32,409 bases of DNA from Rhodopirellula sp. (GTDB lineage Bacteria; Planctomycetota; Planctomycetia; Pirellulales; Pirellulaceae), in NCBI GenBank assembly GCA_002689655.1, contig NZHC01000031.1:1-32409 (forward strand), written 5' to 3'. Positions 7,138 through 15,494 of the stretch are shown here, in pieces (positions within the stretch are counted from its first letter, which is position 1; each line of letters opens with the position of its first letter). The notes below the pieces were generated by a model. It ran no database searches and was not told the origin of the DNA. It worked only from the letters and a program-made list of their open reading frames with translations. The position numbers and the translations under genes are program-made.

Positions 7138-9087
7138 ATGCAAAATTTTTTCTCAGTCCCGAATGTAGAAACACTCGAAACACACGCGCCCGGCCCGGCT
7201 GGAAAACTGCCCCTGAGTGACGAGATACTCCGCCACTGGACCAGTGGAGATATCTTTGGCCTGACACAAAGTGTGGGAATGGGTTTTGATCCCCGCCGGG
7301 TCTTAGGCGATCAATACCTGATCCTCAGCACGCAGGGTGGCGTACGCAATCCGGACGGATCACCCGTAGCTCTGGGATACCATACAGGCCACTGGGAAGT
7401 CGGATTGCTTGTGCAGGCGGCTGCTGAACAACTGACACAACATGATGGAGTTCCGTTTGCAGCCTTCGTTAGCGATCCCTGCGATGGCCGAAGCCAAGGG
7501 ACCCACGGCATGTTCGACTCACTGCCCTACCGAAATGATGCTGCCATTGTCATGCGTCGGCTAATTCGATCCCTTCCACAACGCAAAGGTATCATCGGAA
7601 TAGCTACCTGTGACAAAGGACTACCGGCCATGATGATGGCGCTTGCAGGCTGCAGTACCACCCCAAGTGTGCTTATCCCCGGTGGAGTCACCTTACCACC
7701 CACAACTGGGGAAGATGCCGGTAAAGTACAGACCATTGGCGCCCGCTACAGTCGAGGCGAAATGTCACTTGAGGAAGCATCTCTTGAGGGTTGCCGAGCT
7801 TGTGGAACTCCAGGTGGTGGTTGCCAATTTCTGGGGACAGCAGCAACCAGTCAGGTTGTTGCTGAAGCGATGGGAATGACGGTACCACATGCCGCACTCG
7901 CTCCAAGTGGACAACCTATCTGGATGCAACTTGCACGCGACTCGGCAGATGCGGCTCGTGGAATGGTTGAGCGTAACGAAACTCTTCAAGACCTCTTAAC
8001 GGCAGATGCGATTTACAATGCGATGCTGATTCATGCCGCAGTCGGAGGAAGCACCAATCTTCTGCTACACATCCCTGCCATTGCAGCAGCAGCTGGAATC
8101 CAGAGACCAGACGCAGCAGCATTTCGCAACATCAACCAATTGGTTCCCCGGTTCGTCGACTGCCTGCCCAATGGCCCAACAGGCCACCCGACCATTCGAC
8201 TGTTCCTTGCCGGAGGAGTCCCGGAAGTGGCATGGCACCTTCGGGAACTTGGCTTGCTGAAAGCAGATGCAAAAACAGTAAGCGGAATGACTTGGAATGA
8301 ATTGTTAGATCAATGGGAAGTTTGTGATCGGCGAAAAATCTGCCGCGAGCATTTACGGGCAACTGATGGCGTCGAAGCAGATGACGTCATCATTCCCCCT
8401 CCGCGTGCGAGAAAGATCGGACTGACGAGTACCGTGTGCTTTCCAGAAGGAAATCTTTGCCCTGAAGGCTCTGTGATCAAAGCAACATCCATTGATCCGA
8501 CTGTACTTAATGAAGATGGTGTTTATCAAAAACGCGGCCCCGCACGCGTATTCACTTCAGAACCAGACGCCATCAAAGCAATCAAGGGACAAACTGAAAA
8601 CAACATCAAAGCCGGCGACGTGATCGTCTTGATTGGCCGAGGTCCGATTGGTTGTGGCATGGAAGAAACCTATCAGATTACATCCGCACTGAAGTATTTA
8701 TCTTTCGGCAAAGAAGTCGCACTGATCACGGATGCAAGATTTTCGGGCGTCAGTACGGGCGCCTGCATCGGGCACGTTGGGCCTGAAGCGTTGGCTGGCG
8801 GTCCGATCGCCAAAGTACGTGACGGGGACGTGATCGACATTGTGGTCGATTGCCGAACACTCGAAGGACATGTCAATTTGATCGCTGGTAATTCTGAACC
8901 CGGTCAAAGTCCCGAGCAAATTCTGGCCAGCCGATCACCCCATCCGGACCTGCGAGTTGATCCGAATATGCCAGAGGACACTCGACTGTGGGCCGCTTTG
9001 CAACAAGCAGGTGGTGGAACCTGGGGTGGCTGTGTTTACGATGTCGACGAAATCATTGAAAAACTGAACAAGTCGGAAAGACCCTAA
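7138..9087 (+). CDS. yjhG: YjhG/YagF-family D-xylonate (sugar-acid) dehydratase
   Basis: Iron-sulfur dehydratase of the IlvD/Edd superfamily. At 649 residues it matches the long YjhG/YagF branch rather than IlvD or Edd. The E. coli members dehydrate D-xylonate to 2-dehydro-3-deoxy-D-pentonate. Similarity runs along the whole chain, including Ser-Asp-Pro-Cys-Asp-Gly (Cys115), Ala-Thr-Cys-Asp-Lys-Gly (Cys158) and Gly-Gly-Gly-Cys-Gln-Phe (Cys229), the three expected cluster ligands. The near-invariant Thr-Asp-Ala-Arg-Phe-Ser-Gly-Val-Ser segment and the Gly-Gly-Thr-Trp-x-Gly-Cys-x-Tyr-Asp-Val C terminus are also present. The start fits the family N terminus, though no clear ribosome-binding site precedes it. 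No xylonolactonase, xylose dehydrogenase or keto-acid aldolase lies nearby. The exact sugar acid is inferred from family membership. Confidence 0.92.
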   Translation: MQNFFSVPNVETLETHAPGPAGKLPLSDEILRHWTSGDIFGLTQSVGMGFDPRRVLGDQYLILSTQGGVRNPDGSPVALGYHTGHWEVGLLVQAAAEQLTQHDGVPFAAFVSDPCDGRSQGTHGMFDSLPYRNDAAIVMRRLIRSLPQRKGIIGIATCDKGLPAMMMALAGCSTTPSVLIPGGVTLPPTTGEDAGKVQTIGARYSRGEMSLEEASLEGCRACGTPGGGCQFLGTAATSQVVAEAMGMTVPHAALAPSGQPIWMQLARDSADAARGMVERNETLQDLLTADAIYNAMLIHAAVGGSTNLLLHIPAIAAAAGIQRPDAAAFRNINQLVPRFVDCLPNGPTGHPTIRLFLAGGVPEVAWHLRELGLLKADAKTVSGMTWNELLDQWEVCDRRKICREHLRATDGVEADDVIIPPPRARKIGLTSTVCFPEGNLCPEGSVIKATSIDPTVLNEDGVYQKRGPARVFTSEPDAIKAIKGQTENNIKAGDVIVLIGRGPIGCGMEETYQITSALKYLSFGKEVALITDARFSGVSTGACIGHVGPEALAGGPIAKVRDGDVIDIVVDCRTLEGHVNLIAGNSEPGQSPEQILASRSPHPDLRVDPNMPEDTRLWAALQQAGGGTWGGCVYDVDEIIEKLNKSERP

Positions 9088-9585
9088 AACTCAAGCCGGC
9101 GTGGTTCGAGATTCGACGCACACCCTACCAAACCAAGATACGCAGAACGAAAACCTGAGCGAACCACATCTGCATCTTTCATCTTCTTACCATTTGTGGT
9201 TCACCGATCGCGATTACCAGCGTGGCGCGGTCGCACGGTCATATCGATAGCAAATTTAGCTGTTAGATACTCACACTCCGTGACCCACGAAAGACGCCCA
9301 AACTGCGCGTTGAACATTCAAAAACCGCGTTTACTGCTTCGAATTCTGCCATTCTTGAATGAGGGCGAAGTACACCAACGAGCGTTCCCGAGGCTAACCA
9401 CACCTTTGATCACGAATTCAGAGAGGATTGTCAGAGCAGCAAAAGGTGTTCAGGAGATCCACAAAACAGCCCTAACGGAGCAAATTCACCCGCCAGAAGC
9501 TAGGACCTTGCGAGTTTATTGTGTGCCGCGATAATCCCGCTTCTTGATCCAACTCGTTTCCCCCCTGCACTTTAGGTTAGAGCTC
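9088..9585. other. Intergenic region before the aldolase gene
   Basis: Nearly 500 bases contain one open frame of about 112 codons (9196-9534) with no recognisable motif, no ribosome-binding site and chance-like composition, so I do not call it a gene. No hairpin terminator for the dehydratase gene and no clear promoter were seen. Confidence 0.5.
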
Positions 9586-10608
9586 ATGGCTTTGGTTCCT
9601 CTTCGCGTCGTCCTCGATCACGCAGCCGAGAATGATTACGGCGTCGCCGCTTTCAACGTCAATAACATGGAGCAGATCCAGGCGATTATGGAGGCAGCCG
9701 AGGAAACTGATTCACCTGTAATCATTCAGGCCTCTCGCGGTGCGCGTTCTTACTCGCAGGACGCCTATCTGCGACACCTCATGGTAGCGGCAACCGAGCT
9801 CTATCCCCACATTCCAATTGTGATGCATCAGGACCACGGCAATAGTCCTTCGACCTGCCAATCAGCTATCGACAATGGTTTCACAAGCGTGATGATGGAC
9901 GGCTCGCTGGAAGAAGACGGCAAGACACCTGCTGACTTCGACTACAACGTGCGAGTGACCGCAGAGGTTGTCAAACTTGCACACGCACAGGGAGTCAGCG
10001 TCGAAGGTGAACTTGGTTGCCTAGGCTCACTTGAATCCGGTGAGGGAGAGCAAGAGGATGGCCATGGGGCCGTTGGTGAATTGAGTCGCGAGCAACTTCT
10101 TACCGATCCTGACGAAGCGGCACGTTTCGTCGAGGAAACTGGTGTTGATGCGTTAGCGGTTGCAATTGGAACCAGTCACGGTGCTTACAAGTTCACCAGC
10201 AAGCCGACAGGGGAAGTGCTGGCGATGACCCGCATCGAAGAAATCCATGCGAAGCTGCCGAACACTCACTTGGTGATGCATGGCAGCAGCAGCGTTCCTC
10301 AGGATTTGCAGGACATCATCAACCAGTACGGTGGCCAGATGAAGCAGACCTACGGTGTTCCCGTCGAAGAAATCCAGCGCGGAATCAAGAGTGGCGTTCG
10401 AAAGATTAACGTCGATACCGACTGCCGCATGGCGATCACTGGTGCAATCCGTAAGGTGCTTCAAGAAGACCCTTCGGCATTCGACCCACGTGCATACTTG
10501 AAGCCTGCTCGTGCGGCAATGAAAGACGTTTGCGTCGCACGAATGACTGCATTCGGTCAAGCTGGAAATGGTGCAAAACTTCGGGACACACTTAGCGCAA
10601 CCGCGTAA
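9586..10608 (+). CDS. fba: Class II fructose-1,6-bisphosphate aldolase (Calvin-cycle subtype)
   Basis: Zinc-dependent aldolase that interconverts fructose-1,6-bisphosphate with glyceraldehyde-3-phosphate and dihydroxyacetone phosphate. The 340-residue chain begins Met-Ala-Leu-Val-Pro-Leu-Arg. It carries the class II motifs: Phe-Asn-Val-Asn-Asn near the N terminus; Met-His-Gln-Asp-His-Gly with metal-binding and catalytic residues; Ser-Val-Met-Met-Asp-Gly-Ser; Glu-Gly-Glu-Leu-Gly; Thr-Ser-His-Gly-Ala-Tyr-Lys-Phe; Met-His-Gly-Ser-Ser-Ser; and Lys-Ile-Asn-Val-Asp-Thr-Asp. The His-Gly-Ser-Ser-Ser form and the length fit the CbbA-like subtype seen in many non-photosynthetic bacteria. ATG 9586 is preferred over an upstream TTG-type start at 9544. 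The aldolase acts in glycolysis and gluconeogenesis. The next gene follows 59 bases downstream on the same strand and might be cotranscribed. Confidence 0.97.
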   Translation: MALVPLRVVLDHAAENDYGVAAFNVNNMEQIQAIMEAAEETDSPVIIQASRGARSYSQDAYLRHLMVAATELYPHIPIVMHQDHGNSPSTCQSAIDNGFTSVMMDGSLEEDGKTPADFDYNVRVTAEVVKLAHAQGVSVEGELGCLGSLESGEGEQEDGHGAVGELSREQLLTDPDEAARFVEETGVDALAVAIGTSHGAYKFTSKPTGEVLAMTRIEEIHAKLPNTHLVMHGSSSVPQDLQDIINQYGGQMKQTYGVPVEEIQRGIKSGVRKINVDTDCRMAITGAIRKVLQEDPSAFDPRAYLKPARAAMKDVCVARMTAFGQAGNGAKLRDTLSATA

Positions 10609-10667
10609 AGCTCTACTGAAGAGTGACGGACCGGCACTGAACCCCGATTAGGATGATTCACTGAACC

Positions 10668-12152
10668 GTGTCCAAAAATTCACTGTACCAAGCGTTTCAG
10701 CATCAGGTCCATTCTCGGCCTGATGCTCCTGCACTTCTGCTGGACGCTTCCGGCAACCCAGCATGCAAATGTTCATGGCGTACACTTTCCAATGTCGTCG
10801 ACCGTGTTGCTGATCGGATTGCCAGACGGGTCAGCACCGCAACAACTCGTCGTTGCATTACGCACTTAAGTGATAACTGTGAAGCTGACATCGTGATCGC
10901 ATTAGCATCACTCAAGCTTGGCCTAACGGAAGCTCCGCTTGACAGCCGCATTGAAATCGCGGAACTGCGTCGTCGTCGAATTTACCTGGGTGGCATCTGG
11001 GTTGATGATCGCTTCAAGGATCAAATAGCTGCTGACCTGATCGCAGCAACTGGCTGTTTACCCACTGATGAATCAAGTGACATCCCACAGTCAAGTTCAG
11101 CAAACGACTGTCACCTTGATCAATTAACGCAGCCTGCAGAAAAGGCCTCACTGATTCTATGGACCAGTGGCACAACCAGTGAACCACTTGCTGTTGAACT
11201 TTCAGCTTACAGTTTGCACGCCAATGCGTCGGCAAAACTAAAAGCCGTACCGCAAGAACAGTCCGACATCCGGCTGACGATGCTTCCACTTTCGCATGCC
11301 TACGCGAGGACGTGCGATTTTGGCACTTGGCTACTGAGCGGCTGCACACTTGCGGTTTGCCTTGGATATCAGAACATGGTCCGCAGGCTGACGAATCTTC
11401 AACCCAGCTTGATCAATACCGTTCCTGCGGTCGCAATCAGGATGCTGCAAGAAACTCCCAATAATCTTGACAACTTACGCTTGCTGGGGTGTGGCGGTGC
11501 CCCACTCGATCCCGACTCGTTCATGAAATGGAGCGCCCGCGGTGTCACGGTGATCCAGGGCTATGGACTCACGGAAGCTGGACCAGTGATCAGCAGTGCC
11601 ACCCCAACCAACGCGAGGCCAGGTCTTGTCGGTGAACCCGTGGAAGGCTGGGAAATCGCGATCACGCAGGGCCAACTCTTTGTTCGCGGCCCGCATGTAA
11701 TGCTAGGTTATTCGGGGCAACAGGAATCAACGCAACAACGATTGACAGATGATGGCTGGCTGGCGACCGGGGACTTGGTTGAGCGTGACCGCAAGACCCA
11801 ACAGTTCAGGGTTCTGGGCCGCGTAGACGATGTCATCGTTCTCGCATCAGGTCGTAAAATTTACCCGGCTGCCATCGAGCGTGACATCGAACAGATCAAC
11901 GGCATTCAGCATGCATTACTTCACCACAGAGAAAATTTGGAACTGTGGCTGAATCTTGAGGCTGAGACTGACTTCGCATCAGTCAAGAAGGAAGCTTTGC
12001 AGGTTCTCGCCGGGCAACCGGCTACCCGAAATTGCACCATTCATTTTTTCCAACCTGCATTGTCAATCGAGGCCGGAGAACTGACGGCCAAAGAGACAAT
12101 CAGGCGTGGACGCATCGTTGAGAAACGGCTGAGCGATCACGCAGGGTCGTAA
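10668..12152 (+). CDS. AMP-binding (acyl-CoA ligase-like) protein with degenerate P-loop
   Basis: Member of the adenylate-forming (ANL) superfamily, 494 residues with a GTG start. Motifs in order: a P-loop region Thr-Ser-Gly-Thr-Thr-Ser-Glu-Pro-Leu-Ala-Val (residues 166-176); Gly-Tyr-Gly-Leu-Thr-Glu-Ala; Gly-Trp-Leu-Ala-Thr-Gly-Asp; and the hinge Arg-Val-Asp-Asp-Val-Ile-Val-Leu-Ala-Ser-Gly-Arg-Lys-Ile-Tyr-Pro. The C-terminal Thr-Ala-Lys-Glu-Thr-Ile-Arg-Arg probably holds the catalytic lysine. In the usual Thr-Ser-Gly-Thr-Thr-Gly-x-Pro-Lys-Gly loop this protein has Ser for Gly, Leu174 for Lys and Ala for Gly. It could still adenylate an acid, since the loop lysine is not essential in every member, but the substrate cannot be named. 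Its last 16 bases overlap the end of tatC on the other strand. Confidence 0.82.
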   Translation: MSKNSLYQAFQHQVHSRPDAPALLLDASGNPACKCSWRTLSNVVDRVADRIARRVSTATTRRCITHLSDNCEADIVIALASLKLGLTEAPLDSRIEIAELRRRRIYLGGIWVDDRFKDQIAADLIAATGCLPTDESSDIPQSSSANDCHLDQLTQPAEKASLILWTSGTTSEPLAVELSAYSLHANASAKLKAVPQEQSDIRLTMLPLSHAYARTCDFGTWLLSGCTLAVCLGYQNMVRRLTNLQPSLINTVPAVAIRMLQETPNNLDNLRLLGCGGAPLDPDSFMKWSARGVTVIQGYGLTEAGPVISSATPTNARPGLVGEPVEGWEIAITQGQLFVRGPHVMLGYSGQQESTQQRLTDDGWLATGDLVERDRKTQQFRVLGRVDDVIVLASGRKIYPAAIERDIEQINGIQHALLHHRENLELWLNLEAETDFASVKKEALQVLAGQPATRNCTIHFFQPALSIEAGELTAKETIRRGRIVEKRLSDHAGS

Positions 12153-13255
12153 GCGTCACTACCCAAACCACGCCCACGTGGAATGAACTTGCACATAAGA
12201 ATACCCAACGCATAGAGAATAATCAGTGGTATCGCGAGCGCGATCATACTGGTCACGTCGGCAGGTGTGACAATCATCGAGACGACAAAGATCACAAGCA
12301 CTGCGACTTTCCAGCTCTCAATGTAGGACTGAGTTTCAAACAACCCGATTCGCTGCAGGAAGAGCATGACGAGCGGCAACTGAAAGGCAATGCCGAATCC
12401 TAGCGGCAGCAAAAGCACAAAGTTGACGTAGTATGAAAGCCGAGGTTCGACCGCCACATCCATGCTGCCGTTGAAGGCCAACAAGAACGACAAGACAAAA
12501 TGTAGAACCAGAAAAAATGCCAAGACCACTCCTGAAACAAACAGGGTGACACTGACTGGCAGGTAAATGTAAACATACTTGCGTTCATGGGCATGTAGTC
12601 CAGCCGCGACAAATGCCCAAAGATGATAAAAGATGCCGGGTGAGGCAATGATCGCACCTACGATCAGTCCAGCCTTGACCCAAATCATGAACGGTTCTTC
12701 CATCTTCAGAGAACTCAAACTTGTTTTGTTCTCTCGCAGCTGAATTTTGGGTTCCAGTTTTTTGGGCATTGAGTCAAGAATTTTTGCCATCTCAACGGGA
12801 TCAACCACACCCTCGGATGCTGATAGCTTTGCACCATTCTCAGCTACGGATTGCGTCTGCGTTTCTCCAGCTCCACTCGCCTTCTCTACTGATTCAGCTT
12901 GGGGCACAAACGAATCCATCGTTAATGCCTGAAACTCTTCGGGCACCTCGTAAATGATTTCCCATACCAAGGCGTTCTTCGCTAGGAACTTGTGTAACTC
13001 CTGAACCGACTCATCCGAAGGATCATAGCCAAGCCGATGCAAATCTCGATCAGCATTGAACTGCTCAATGGCACCCTCGAGGGGAATTTGCACAAATCTC
13101 ACCACTTCATTGGCAAAAAAGAGACCAATGAGAAGGCCGCCAACCAACCAGAGCATGGCACGAAACAAAGAATGACGCAGATCTTCGAGGTGTTCCCCGA
13201 ACGTCATCGTCGAATTTTCAAACAGGTCGTCCTTGGGACGCGACAGCTTTTCCAC
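12137..13255 (-). CDS. tatC: Sec-independent (Tat) protein translocase subunit TatC with enlarged periplasmic loop
   Basis: Inner-membrane receptor of the twin-arginine export system; it binds twin-arginine signal peptides of folded precursors. The N terminus has the signal-peptide-binding motif Phe-Gly-Glu-His-Leu-Glu-Asp-Leu-Arg (residues 19-27). The second helix region has Ala-Ser-Pro-Gly-Ile-Phe-Tyr-His-Leu-Trp-Ala-Phe, followed by Leu-His-Ala-His-Glu-Arg. Six membrane helices are visible. Usual length is about 250 residues; here it is 372 because the first periplasmic loop (about residues 51-186) is some 100 residues longer than in E. coli and is charged and low in complexity. A GTG at 13255 is the best start; a later ATG just before the Phe-Gly-Glu-His motif is possible. 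No tatA or tatB is in the window. Confidence 0.93.
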   Translation of the reverse strand: MEKLSRPKDDLFENSTMTFGEHLEDLRHSLFRAMLWLVGGLLIGLFFANEVVRFVQIPLEGAIEQFNADRDLHRLGYDPSDESVQELHKFLAKNALVWEIIYEVPEEFQALTMDSFVPQAESVEKASGAGETQTQSVAENGAKLSASEGVVDPVEMAKILDSMPKKLEPKIQLRENKTSLSSLKMEEPFMIWVKAGLIVGAIIASPGIFYHLWAFVAAGLHAHERKYVYIYLPVSVTLFVSGVVLAFFLVLHFVLSFLLAFNGSMDVAVEPRLSYYVNFVLLLPLGFGIAFQLPLVMLFLQRIGLFETQSYIESWKVAVLVIFVVSMIVTPADVTSMIALAIPLIILYALGILMCKFIPRGRGLGSDAYDPA

Positions 13256-13580
13256 GAATCAAATCTCAGTAGTTGGTTTGAAGGGTGAAAGGATACGATA
13301 AGACGTGGGGAGGGAAACTCGCAATCCCATGACGATCTGACAGATATGCGGAAAAACGAACGGAATTCCCGTCGGGTGAGGTAAGGCTGCAAAGGTCAGT
13401 ACAATATGTAAAATCCTGACTCAACTGCCGCGATGGCGTCGGACACGAAGTCCCTAGGCTAACGATTTCGCTTGAGCTCCCAACATCCAGCACTATTGTA
13501 GCAGCCCGATACGGAATAGCCTGCGTTACCTACTGATATTAAATTTCATATCGTAGCCTCACATTGATCAAAGTAGCGAA
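13256..13580. other. Divergent intergenic region between tatC and manA
   Basis: About 325 bases that must hold the starts of both divergent transcripts. The only structure I can point to is the dyad at 13530-13556 just before manA. No gene or RNA is recognised. Confidence 0.5.
13530..13556. promoter_or_regulatory. Dyad upstream of manA
   Basis: CTAC-T-GATAT and ATATC-GTAG form nine base pairs of inverted symmetry with one bulged base around an AT-rich 8-base centre. It ends 24 bases before the manA ATG, so it could be an operator or a leader hairpin. Confidence 0.35.
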
Positions 13581-14546
13581 ATGACCCCTTATCCCCTTAC
13601 TTTTACCCCGGTTTTGAAACAAACCATCTGGGGTGGACGCCTTTTGGGCGACCAATTGAAGAAACCGATTGGTCCTGAGTCTGACTATGCCGAAAGCTGG
13701 GAAGTTGTCGATCATGGAGGAGACCAGAGCATCGTGCAAAACGGCAAGCTTGCTGGTCAGACCCTGAAGCAGTTAATCCAGAACGACCCTGACTGGTTGT
13801 TGGGTCAAAAAACGGGCATGGACTCATTTCCACTGCTATTGAAATATCTGGACTGCAATCGCGTACTCTCGGTTCAGGTCCACCCCAACGACGAATATGC
13901 ACTAAAAATGCCTACGCCGGATCTCGGAAAAACAGAGGCATGGTACATCGTCGCAGCCGAGCCAGAGAGCCTGATCTATGCAGGTCTGAAAGAAGGGGTT
14001 GATTCCCAGAGCCTACGAAACTCCATCAAGAACGGGACGACAGCGGAAGCTCTCCATTCATTTCATCCCTCAGCAGGCGATATCATCTTTATCCCGGCGG
14101 GAACGGTACACGCATTGGGTGCCGGCCTACTGGTTGCTGAAATTCAACAATCCAGCGACACCACCTTCAGACTGTTCGACTGGAACCGCTCCGACTCACG
14201 CGGAAAGTCACGCCCGTTGCATATCGATCAGGGTGTAGAGGTGACTGATTATTTCAGCGGCCCCGTTTCAGCAAGAACCAGCGACCCGAAACTCGAGGGC
14301 TGGCAGACAATCGTATCCTGCGACAAATTTGTTTTGAATCTACTGGAAAAGGGCGAAGCAGATACCGGGCATGATGAGAAGTTTCACATCATGACGATTC
14401 CGAGAGGTAAAGCAATCTTGCGTTTTGGGAAAGAAATCATGGCTCTCTCAACTGGTGATACCGTGCTCTTACCTGCAGCGATGCAAAATTGCCACGTGCT
14501 AGTGGACGAAAATAGCACAGTCATGGAGATGCATTTACCAGTGTGA
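13581..14546 (+). CDS. manA: Mannose-6-phosphate isomerase, class I
   Basis: Zinc enzyme interconverting mannose-6-phosphate and fructose-6-phosphate, linking mannose use and GDP-mannose supply to glycolysis. The 321-residue length matches the short, Bacillus-type class I enzymes. Visible landmarks are the N-terminal Ile-Trp-Gly-Gly; the zinc and active-site segment Leu-Ser-Val-Gln-Val-His-Pro-Asn-Asp; Gly-Lys-Thr-Glu-Ala-Trp-Tyr; Phe-Ile-Pro-Ala-Gly-Thr-Val-His-Ala-Leu-Gly; and Glu-Ile-Gln-Gln-Ser-Ser-Asp-Thr-Thr-Phe-Arg-Leu-Phe-Asp-Trp. Together these supply the Gln, His and Glu metal ligands and the active-site Arg. The C-terminal cupin part is present. It starts divergently from tatC and is followed by a 245-base gap, so it is probably monocistronic. 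Confidence 0.96.
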   Translation: MTPYPLTFTPVLKQTIWGGRLLGDQLKKPIGPESDYAESWEVVDHGGDQSIVQNGKLAGQTLKQLIQNDPDWLLGQKTGMDSFPLLLKYLDCNRVLSVQVHPNDEYALKMPTPDLGKTEAWYIVAAEPESLIYAGLKEGVDSQSLRNSIKNGTTAEALHSFHPSAGDIIFIPAGTVHALGAGLLVAEIQQSSDTTFRLFDWNRSDSRGKSRPLHIDQGVEVTDYFSGPVSARTSDPKLEGWQTIVSCDKFVLNLLEKGEADTGHDEKFHIMTIPRGKAILRFGKEIMALSTGDTVLLPAAMQNCHVLVDENSTVMEMHLPV

Positions 14547-14660
14547 AACGAATGACTGGGGCAATCGGAACCGGTGTGAAACATTTTGCCTGCGAGTTTC
14601 GTCGGGGACTTGAGGTACGCTAGCGAGAAGTACGATGACGGATCGGGAGGCCCATTGACG

Positions 14661-14693
14661 GAAGTAAACCGAAGCTTACTGAAGTAAAACGAA
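14661..14693. repeat. Two 13-bp direct repeats 20 bp apart
   Basis: GAAGTAAACCGAA (14661-14673) and GAAGTAAAACGAA (14681-14693) differ at one base. Their 20-bp offset is close to two helical turns. They lie 99-131 bases upstream of the ATG at 14792, next to a TTGACG at 14655-14660 that could be a -35 element. Confidence 0.8.
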
Positions 14694-14791
14694 ACGCTGC
14701 TTCCACCAAGAATGGATTCCTCTTGGTTCCAGCACTCAAAACTTCGTACCCTCCGACCTCTCCCACGCTTGACTCGAAAGGATTCGCGATC

Positions 14792-15061
14792 ATGGCTCGC
14801 AACAGAAACAGACTCTTGCTGAGTACTGCATTTACGGTCGCATTACTTTCCAGCATCGGATGCCGTGGTTTTCATAACTTCTTCACACCTCCGGGTCCTC
14901 TCAATAAGCAACAAGCCAGTGCGGTGGTGCACGACCCGTACCCCCAAAATGATATTGGCCCCTACGACGCTGCCTCACGGCCCCCAAGTTACCAGAAGCC
15001 ATTAGCAGAACCTGTGCGAAACCGCCTCATTCCCGATGCAATGCCTTGGCTGGGTCGCTGA
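14792..15061 (+). CDS. Small predicted lipoprotein
   Basis: An 89-residue protein of unknown function in a style common in planctomycetes. The N terminus is Met-Ala-Arg-Asn-Arg-Asn-Arg, then a hydrophobic stretch ending Ser-Ser-Ile-Gly-Cys, a good lipobox, so export and lipid anchoring are likely. The mature part of about 65 residues is Pro/Gln/Asp-rich, with His-Asp-Pro-Tyr-Pro-Gln-Asn-Asp-Ile-Gly-Pro-Tyr in the middle and no recognisable domain. The frame is open upstream to 14723, but the signal peptide fixes the start at 14792. It stands alone with a possible regulatory repeat upstream. I infer a small cell-envelope protein and nothing more. Confidence 0.75.
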   Translation: MARNRNRLLLSTAFTVALLSSIGCRGFHNFFTPPGPLNKQQASAVVHDPYPQNDIGPYDAASRPPSYQKPLAEPVRNRLIPDAMPWLGR

Positions 15062-15494
15062 TCTACAGCATGCATGCGATAGAATGAACCAATCATAGAT
15101 AGCTCATGCTGAATCGCTCGAGGACCATCACCACTGCCACAGTCGTTTGCATCCCTGTCGGGCGACTCTGGAAGCGAATCCCAAACTTTGTCTTGAGATG
15201 TTCGCTAGCCACCTATCTCGGTAAGCGATCAGTATTCTCCAGCCATCGAGGTTCTCAACCTCGTCAAATTTGCCCACCGTGGCAGAACTAAGCGTCTAAT
15301 CGTGCATCTCAGACGGCACGAAGATGCCTGAACTGACGTGTCAGCCCAAGCAAAAGTCCAAATGCAGTGGTTTCAGCGTGAGGAAAAGAATCTGATCCCC
15401 TCGCATCCCGGCGTGCATCACTTGGAAGCCTGCATCACAAGGATGCCCCGGTTTGGTAGGGTGTGTGATTCCATTCAAACTCTCAGGCAGTTCC
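15062..15494. other. Intergenic region before the pseudouridine synthase
   Basis: About 430 bases. It contains a 10-bp palindrome GCATGCATGC at 15068-15077 and a 61-codon open frame (15106-15291) with Arg/Ser/Thr-rich chance-like composition that I do not call. No terminator or promoter is convincing. Confidence 0.5.

Noticed and set aside
9196-9534. Open frame of 112 codons between the dehydratase and aldolase genes
   Set aside because: No motif, no ribosome-binding site, composition like chance translation of noncoding DNA; too little to call a gene.
15106-15291. Open frame of 61 codons upstream of the pseudouridine synthase
   Set aside because: Arg/Ser/Thr-rich, no signal peptide or domain, no ribosome-binding site.
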